Positions 57,481 to 64,000 of a stretch of DNA of 64,000 nucleotides are shown here, piece after piece. The stretch's first letter is position 1, and the number at the start of each line of letters is the position of its first letter. The translations under genes and the position numbers were made by a program. Below the pieces are notes generated by a model. It saw only the letters and a list, made by a program, of their open reading frames with translations. It was not told where the DNA came from and ran no database searches. This DNA comes from Phanerochaete sordida (taxonomy: Eukaryota > Basidiomycota > Agaricomycetes > Polyporales > Phanerochaetaceae): assembly GCA_019973155.2 (NCBI GenBank), contig BPQB01000006.1, positions 372,001 through 436,000 of the forward strand. Direction: 5' to 3'.

Positions 57481-57930
57481 CATCGTTATCACTGGGCAGC
57501 TGATAGCTACGCACCATCTTCGTCAGCCTTCGCCGCCGCCTTTGTCGCCTCTACTTCGCCGTTCGCCTTATTTGGGTTCTGCTTGAAAGTGTATGGCAGC
57601 GTAGGGCTGAGCGTGCCCGTGGGCACTGAAGCCCGGAGTTGAACGTCGAATCCCGGCGTGCGCAGTTCAGGCGTGAGCGTGGTCGGGAGGGTGTACGCGA
57701 GGGGGAGCGGGAGTGTAAGCTATGGAATCTAGTCGCTGGTGGCACATATTGCCGAAGCGTGTGAGCAAAACGATAGCGGTGAGTCCGAGACTGAGGCACG
57801 TACCTTGGGTAGCGGTTTAAGGATGTCGGCGCGATGCTTGTTCAGTCCATGGGCCGGGACGTGGGTACTCGAGGTGAGCCCGTGTGGACACCCCTAATGT
57901 AGTGCATGTTGGGTAGTAATGATAGGTCGA
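57481..57930 (-). pseudogene. Unidentified coding fragment, minus strand
   Basis: Two segments join through a plausible intron (donor GTACGT at about 57800, acceptor CCATAG near 57722). The upstream one encodes HVPAHGLNKHRADILK. The downstream one encodes LTLPLPLAYTLP, GTLSPTLPYTFKQNPNK and a Lys/Ala-rich end with a stop near 57510. The pattern looks like real protein sequence. I do not recognise the family and cannot find a start, so it may be the 3' end of a lost gene. Confidence 0.3.
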
Positions 57931-58585
57931 GAGATGGTGAGGGCTGGACAAGGGTGAACGCGAGGACAAGGAAGCGTCGTCAATGGCAGCGCACACCGAG
58001 AACGACATGTTGAGGCGCTTACCTGAGTTTAGGGCAGGTAAGCATGCACTTGCAGACCGCGAAGCTTTGAAGGTTGACGCAGGCAGCTTTGGGCCCACGC
58101 GTTTGCCCTTGTAACCGGTATGTTGCAATAGAATCCTTAGTTGTGTATGGGCTAGTGGCTTTGGTGTACGAGCGCACCTCGTGTTTGAAGTACGCTGGTG
58201 TTCGAGCCACGCTGAAGACATTATTTTCTGCTTTCTTCTTTTTTGCTTCTCCGCACGTAAAGCTCATTCACCTGGATGCTTACACGCATTCTCTTGCAAA
58301 AAATTGCCAACAGTACCGCATAAACAGTTGTGATACCTTGCATATCAGGTACAGCGCAGTCTATGCAGCCTTACTAGTGATCCTGAGCATCCATACCTCT
58401 GAGACGTGGGTCTGGATGGTACAGAGTGGTCTGGACAAAGCACTTGGGTATGTGCTGATCTGTAATACCTGTCATGGTATATGCTGATACGTATGGTACT
58501 CGATGCTTTGGACTACTGACTGGATGGTCTGACCAAAGTCGTTTTTCCAGATGTGAGCGCGACCGACTTCTAGAGCTATTGTCAG
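57931..58585. other. Intergenic stretch before MTL-B
   Basis: No gene is recognised. The last 200 bases contain repeated TGGTCTGGAC/TGGTATG motifs upstream of MTL-B. Confidence 0.35.
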
Positions 58586-59314
58586 ATGGCAAGCGCGGCT
58601 GAAGCACAGCAATGCAAGCCCCAACCGGTCGCATGGGCTGAGAACCTTCGACCTCTTGTGATTGCTGTAGACGGCGCGAGCGACGGCATTGCATCCCTCA
58701 CGGTGGCCATGAACAATCAGTGCTTGCAAATTTTGATCCAGGACACGAAGGGTGCAATTGATGTACGTCCAGAATGCGTTCCCTGATATATCATAGCTCA
58801 AGATAGAGCCAAATGTACCAGGATATCAAACCAAAATTCCCGAATGTCGTCGATGTTTCATTTGAGGGTGGGTAGCTTTGTGCGCGTTCAGCTAGCGTTC
58901 CAGCTAACGTATGGTACAGAGCACGATCCACGCGACCCTCAGCCCGCTGGGCGGAAAGTCTCAGCTTTCTACATTGCCAAAGGCCCCACTATATTGCTCC
59001 TTCCAGACGCAGAGTTCTGCACAATCCTTGGCCGGCTTCATGATGCTGCACATGCATCTGGCAAGATGTTCAGTTACCTTGTAATTGACTACCCCGTGGC
59101 GCTCGAACAGGTCCGTAATTGTTTATGTAACTGCACAGAGGAGGCTGTACTTACAGAAACGCAGGTCGGGAAAAGTAACAAAGATATCAAGCGAGACCGT
59201 GACGGAATCATAGAGCTGCTGAAAAAGGAGAACTGGAAAGAAATACACCCCTCCTTTCAAGCTGGAGGATTAATGGCACCTGCCGCAATGACCATTTTTG
59301 CTGGTCCTGTTTAA
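58586..59314 (+). CDS. MTL-B: small methyltransferase-like protein, predicted inactive
   Basis: Four exons (58586-58762, 58822-58867, 58920-59110, 59165-59314) encode about 187 residues. The segment PLVIAVDGASDGIASLTVAM...QILIQD aligns with the SAM-binding region of the nearby O-methyltransferase (VVVDVGGGVGGHSL..IVVQD), but the glycine loop is VDGASDG. The C-terminus (LLKKENWKEIHP...MTIFAGPV) matches the last helix and strand of that fold. The dimerisation domain and the HDWSD catalytic motif are absent. Exon lengths 46 and 191 and intron phases are identical to MTL-C, so the two are duplicates. Reading frames and splice sites are intact, suggesting the protein is made. The role is unknown. 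Confidence 0.65.
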
Positions 59315-60130
59315 ATTTATTGGTCGTCTATCGTCGTTTATTTTGTGCAGAGCGATAACATCGAAACCTTGTGCGCTCAGGAAAGCAGCAAGAAAGCAGA
59401 ACCAGCTGCAGGTCATCGGCTGGCTTCGCATGTGGCGCTGACCTAAGCTTATCCTAGGGTTAGGAGTACCGAGCACATGGGCGCTTATAGCCCCCCCGCG
59501 CTCGCTGACGCGCGGAAGCTTGACGTCCATGACGCCGCCGCCGTGAGCTTTGAGCTCGCTGCGACCGATGCGCGCCCCGCGTCACTGCGAACTACATCCC
59601 AGGCAGGACACATATCCCACCCGTTACACTTCGCACAGCGGTCGGAGGGGCCCATTCGATCTCCCTCCTCGTGAACGAACTCTTCCAGCATTGCGCCACC
59701 GCGAGCCGTGAGTCTTATCTCTGTCGGCGTGATGACCTGTCTCTCAATAACAAGCAGATTTCATGCGAACTAACAAATTATTTCGCAGATTATGTGCGTG
59801 CCAAGGTCCTCACCAATTTCATACGCCGACACTGCTCTATGGAAGCGACGTACCAGAAGTACGCGAAGGAAGGCGTCGGTGTGAAACCCGCTAGGCCATT
59901 CACCTTGCTGACAGCGACCTCACCAATCCAAGGCGCGGCGAAAAGCGCAGCACACGCCTTGACAAAGTCGAATAAGAAGCGAATACACACAGAAAGCGCG
60001 GAAGCTGGCGGGTCGCGTCAAAGCGCTGATTGATGAGGGTCGGGTGGAGGAGGACGTGGAGGGTGTGCAGATTGTGGAGATCACGCGGGCATCGACGAAG
60101 CAAGCTATGGTAGCACGGGTGAGCGAATCG
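59315..60130 (+). pseudogene. Unidentified coding fragments
   Basis: Protein-like plus-strand pieces lie at about 59600-59710 (GGAHSISLLVNELFQHCA), 59786-59910 (DYVRAKVLTNFIRRHC, then MEATYQKYAKEGVGVK) and 60000-60118 (KARKLAGRVKALIDEGRVEE, ending at a GTGAGC donor). Splice signals can join the first two. No family is recognised and no complete open model was found. It may be a decayed gene or one with a structure I could not resolve. Confidence 0.3.
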
Positions 60131-61273
60131 CTGCTTATCGACCGTCTCCAATCTCAAGGCTTTGTCAACCCCCACCCGTTCTTGTGCTCCACCTAGATTG
60201 CTTGCTACAGTTCGGCGGTGCGTACGGCGCAGCGGCGAATAGCTACCACTTGAACTTCCAGATGGTCTGAGTGCTTGTACAGGCATTCAACACGTGCAAA
60301 GTCATCGGTGTCCCAGCGTGCCACGGTGATCATTCTTTCAACGCAAAGAACGCTTGTTGCGATCTATGATCTTGGCTGCGATGTTCTCTGTTACTTCGTA
60401 TTTTACCAATGCGACTATCTTCTGTTACCGCTCTCTTGCAACGCGGGAACTCGCATATATTGCAACAGGGTGGCGGGGACACATCGATGGTAATCGCACA
60501 CATCTTGCAAGGGTCTGTGGGTACTCAGCATGGGATGCAGCTGCGCAGGCAGCGCTGATCCTCGTCATGGGTCGACTGCCGCCACCTTTGAGAGGCAAGT
60601 GTGCCACGACGTGTTCGCTGGCCAGTAACAACTCTAACTAAATCATGTTCTGACTAGGGTTCGAAGACTTCTTTGACTCTAGAAGGGTCTGTTTCTTCCG
60701 TCCTGGAGTCATGCCGAATAATCGGCATCTCTGGTCGTGACAGTGTCCAGGTTACTGTACGTTGGTAGTGCGGACGCAGTGATACGCGTATGCCATATCT
60801 GATATCTGAGACGTAGTCCTGTTTCTTTGAACGAAGACAGACATGCAGTTCATGGCCCTGGAAATTTAGATTGCCTCTCACAGCACGTGAAGTGTAATCG
60901 CCCCCTTGGTGAGGATCATCGAGTTGATCCATGCTTGATGCCGCACCCTTGGTTCGATATGCCGCGATAATAGCACATGTGAGCTGCCTCGTGTGTACAA
61001 CGAGTCCCGATAGCTGACCTCCGTTGTTCAGGACTCTGCGTCGAGCAGCGTTCACATCCCCTTGCGTCTCATCGTACCCATATAACTCCGCGAGATATAA
61101 GGGGCAAGCCCGGCAAACGGTAGCTTCAAGTTCAGGTTTTCTCCACTGCGTCGCAGCCTGCTCTCTCATTTTGTCTTCACGACAACTTTTCTTTCTGTAC
61201 GTGTACTCTATGCCTATGCTGACCAGAGACTCACACATATTATATAGGGGCAGCTTTGGGAATACACCGCGGG
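60131..61273. other. Intergenic stretch before MTL-C
   Basis: About 1.1 kb. A 233-codon minus-strand frame (60654-61355) spans most of it, but has no recognisable domain and overlaps the MTL-C start, so it is not called. Confidence 0.35.
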
Positions 61274-62038
61274 ATGGGAAGTCCCAAAGTTCATAGTGAG
61301 GCGCCGGGCCCAAATCCGGCTGTGTTAGACCCCAGGGCAATTGTGGGAACATCATCCATCCCCAACTGGCCTGTTCTCCTACCTGTTGTTGTTGCTGTGA
61401 ATGGCGCGAGCGACAATGGCGTCTCTATCGAGCTTGCGAAGAACAACCCGTGCCTACAAGTTGTCATTCAAGACCAAGCAGAACATATTCACGTATGTCC
61501 ATACTTATCCGCCTTCATAAAATATTACTTGACCCATCACGCCATGGAACAGAGTATTGAAGACCTCTGTAAGGACATCAAGAACCTGTATCTTGAAGGC
61601 AGGTCCCTTCACGTTCATGATACTTCCATCGAGATTAACCTCAGGCCGTCATGCAGTACATCATGCAGACGAGGTTCAGCCCTCTATGGAGCAAAACGTC
61701 ACCGTTTTCTTCATTGCCGACGGTGTCGTCATTCGGACATGGATCGATGACGATCTCATTGCAGCCCTCAATCTGCTCCATAATGCTGCCGCGTCGTCCA
61801 AACCGTTCAAGTACCTGATCATTGATTACGATGCAGCCGCCAACCAGGTAAGCCTTCTCAGCAGCGTATCAGCTTTGTAACTGATTGAGCCGTGTATCAG
61901 ACGAAAGACCTGAAAGATACCAAGCGTGACCACGATGGAGTTGTGCAGCTCTTGAAAAAGACAAAGTGGCAGACAGTCTACCCTCTCGATTCAGAATTGA
62001 ACGGACCTGCTTCAATGATCGTTATTGCAGGTGTATAA
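61274..62038 (+). CDS. MTL-C: small methyltransferase-like protein, predicted inactive
   Basis: Four exons (61274-61492, 61553-61598, 61657-61847, 61901-62038) encode about 197 residues from MGSPKVHSEAP; a Met six codons upstream is possible. LLPVVVAVNGASDNGVSIEL and LQVVIQDQA correspond to the SAM-binding strand-loop and the acidic QD motif of COMT-type enzymes, with the glycine loop replaced by NGASDN. The end (LLKKTKWQTVYP...MIVIAGV) parallels MTL-B. The second intron must use a GC donor (GAAG|GCAGGT) to keep the frame and the 46-nt exon length shared with MTL-B. It has no catalytic HDWSD and no dimerisation domain. It probably derives from an O-methyltransferase like the one at 48.5 kb. 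Confidence 0.6.
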
Positions 62039-62378
62039 TATATATCCCTGCACTTCTCATCTCTTCCCTGACGTCCGATGAGGAGCCGTCGATGCGTGAA
62101 TATCAGAGAAGTAAGTGCAAATGCTGTCAGACAAAGCACAAAGTCTGGATGCGTTCAGAGACACTATGTAGTGTGCCTTGCTTTAGCGCATGATAGTCTG
62201 AAGTCTGCACGAGCTTTGTCAAAGTGCTGATCTGACAGCTTATGAGGCTTTACAAATACGGATATCATTATGTACCCTGCATAAACTCAGTCGGCTCTAC
62301 GTCTCTGCGCCCTTGAATGGTCCATTCTCTGCCGTACATTCTAACTTAAGTGCCACAGCATATGTCGTGGCGTGCGAG
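62039..62378. other. Intergenic MTL-C to DUF6533 gene
   Basis: About 340 bases between convergent gene ends. Nothing is recognised. Confidence 0.4.
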
Positions 62379-63768
62379 CTACACGGTCTTGGTTCCCCAT
62401 GGCACGCTCGACCGGCGCGACGACAGCGCCGACTTCCATGACGCGAGCGACAGGCGCGACGACCACGCGTTTATCTCGTCACTCTCGTCTATGTCGACCG
62501 CGGCGTACTCCGTTATGGGGCTCAGCTCGACCTCAATGTCATCGAGCGAGTCAGGCAGCGCGCGCTTGTGCTCGCGCCGGATGTTCAGAATGAGGCGCGG
62601 GCCCTGCAGCATGCGCCGGTCAGTGGCGGTGGCGGTGCGCCGGGGAAGGCGGGTACGCACCAGCGCGCCGAGGATCGCGAGCAGCCACGGAAAGCCGAGG
62701 GCCGCGAGCGTTGCGGGAGCAATTGTGAAGAAGAGGGTGTTCGCGAGGTTGGCGACTGGATTGAGGGTGAGCCCTCATGCCTCGAGGAACGGAATGGAGA
62801 GCAACAAGGGGAGACCTACCGAAGAGCAGCACAAACGCCCAGACGCCGTCGCGCACCAGGATCGTCATCAGCCCTGCACGTCCCCAGCCCTCTGCGCGGG
62901 CGATGAAGTATTTGCACAGCGTCAGGGCAACGAGGATGCCTTCAAATGCAACGGAGGAGATGCTGCATTGACTGTCAGCGCGGGAGCTCGTGTGCAGATG
63001 TAGTGGAAGCGGGACGCGCCTGTACGCGATGATTTCGGTGGGGAAGACGACCTCCGCGCAGTGCGGGGAGTCCCGAACCTGCGGGAGGCTCACGCCAAGG
63101 CTCGCGACCATGATGGTCACCTGCGCGACAAACGCGGGTACGAGCACGTACAGCAACCGTCGGTTGGCGGTGTACATCGCGTATACTGCGCGGGGCGGGC
63201 CAATCTGTCAGAGCGCGCTGCTTCAATCGCACGGTCGGCACTCACTTCGTAGGATGAGGATGATTTCCACCACGATCTCCAGAAGCACCGCAGACGTGCC
63301 CTCGATGATGACCCATCCCTTACATGTTAGAGTTCGTGTGTTGAGTATGCTGGCAGATGTGAGATGTGGGCGTCGCGCTCGCGGGCTTAGGCCGGTTGGC
63401 GTACGCACATAAGGGCCAGGACAGAATAATAACGGGTGAATAAATATAGTATCTTGAGTGGCTGAAATGGAGTCCTGTGCAAGTGTGACTCCAGGTTCAG
63501 TACAACCCCGAGTGTACTGCGATGGGTCCCCATACATCCATATGTGCACCGCCTGGCGTCGATAGACAGCATATCCTCTGGTTACTAATTGGACACGAGT
63601 GATGCCAGGGAAAGTACGCACCTCGTCATCCAGTGTTATCAGAACATCCCAGGCGAGGAACGCGAGTGCCGCAAGCAGACTTCGCGATGCATCTTCTGAC
63701 TGCATCAGTCTCTCGAGACTCAGCTGCCACTCGGCGGCAGCGCGCGGACGGAAGCGATGGACGTGCAT
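62379..63768 (-). CDS. DUF6533 seven-helix membrane protein
   Basis: Seven exons (63768-63622, 63552-63518, 63474-63405, 63318-63246, 63185-63020, 62971-62820, 62773-62379) give about 345 residues. The first part is the DUF6533 signature: LAFLAWDVLITLDDE, then HIW and LYLFTRYYSVLALMC. Further hydrophobic helices follow (GWVIIEGTSAVLLEIVVEII, LLYVLVPAFVAQVTIMVASL, FEGILVALTL, WAFVLLF, and a last one near LGFPWLLAILGALV), then a cytosolic tail with acidic stretches. The family is abundant in Agaricomycetes and its function is unknown. Exon 5 ends at a GC donor (CAG|GCGCGT). The acceptor before exon 5 was set at CGCGCAG|TATACG because only this restores the hydrophobic frame. Confidence 0.8.
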
Positions 63769-64000
63769 GATTGGCGGGATTTGTGCCTCAGTCAGACTCA
63801 GGGTGCGGCCACCGCCGCTGTCCGACGGCCAGGATGCACGGTGCAGCGTGAACGGGGGAGGAGAGGAGTGTGCTGCGCGGCGGGCCCCGTCGCCCCTTCT
63901 GCTCCCCCTGGCTCCTGTGCAGGCCGGGAGCCCAGGGCCATACTAGCACAGCCGTACGCAGGATCGACGCTCGGCGGGCCGCTGCGTGTGGTGGTGCGGA
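63769..64000. other. Upstream flank of DUF6533 gene, window end
   Basis: GC-rich sequence expected to hold the promoter of the minus-strand DUF6533 gene. No further gene is visible before the edge. Confidence 0.4.

Noticed and set aside
60654..61355. 233-codon minus-strand open frame
   Set aside because: Overlaps the start of MTL-C, has no recognisable domain and an unlikely composition; treated as a chance frame.
48486..62038. A complete biosynthetic gene cluster in the right half
   Set aside because: Only an O-methyltransferase, its decayed relatives and a broken transporter are present; there is no polyketide, peptide or terpene synthase and no P450.

Overview
This is fungal nuclear DNA, most likely from an Agaricomycete (mushroom-type basidiomycete, possibly a polypore). 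The grounds are many short introns of about 48-60 bases with GT..AG ends, GC-rich third codon positions, and protein families typical of that group: a DUF6533 seven-helix membrane protein, a second basidiomycete-type seven-helix protein, an F-box protein, a COMT-like O-methyltransferase and a hAT transposase remnant. No bacterial or phage features, rRNA, tRNA or CRISPR array were seen. All gene models come from reading frames, splice signals and comparison between copies inside the window. No database search was possible.

The main feature (1-43,162) is an array of ten paralogues, labelled here DOX1 to DOX10. A full member has 11 exons and about 1,070-1,150 residues. It has a short, usually acidic N-terminus; a prolyl-4-hydroxylase-like 2-oxoglutarate/Fe(II) dioxygenase core with H-x-D, a distal His and an Arg ten residues later; a long helical middle; a W-x-C-x-C-x-x-C motif; and a basic nuclear-localisation-like C-terminus. 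In three copies this tail ends in DDIIDLT or EDVMDLT, which resembles a SUMO-interacting motif. Order and strand: DOX1+ (cut by the window edge), DOX2+, DOX3-, DOX4-, DOX5-, then a hAT relic, a membrane-protein gene and a UbiA prenyltransferase, then DOX6-, DOX7-, DOX8-, a 2.7-kb gene-poor stretch, DOX9+ and DOX10+. Only DOX4, DOX6 and DOX9 keep a complete visible active site. DOX2, 3, 5 and 7 lack the catalytic core, and DOX8 and DOX10 carry substituted metal-binding residues. The array therefore mixes apparent enzymes and apparent pseudoenzymes.

From 43.2 to 45.05 kb lies a 5'-truncated major-facilitator transporter joined to the broken end of DOX10. It is followed by a possible DOX relic, an intronless F-box gene (45.75-47.56 kb), an intact O-methyltransferase (48.5-50.5 kb), and three small methyltransferase-derived genes (52.0-53.0, 58.6-59.3 and 61.3-62.0 kb) with decayed motifs. 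Between these are a TPR/J-domain co-chaperone (53.8-55.9 kb) and poorly resolved coding fragments. A DUF6533 membrane protein (62.4-63.8 kb, minus strand) closes the window.

The window reads as a fast-evolving accessory locus. The DOX array shows repeated duplication, in-frame loss of catalytic exons, active-site decay, one recent duplication (DOX1/DOX9) and nearby transposon remains.
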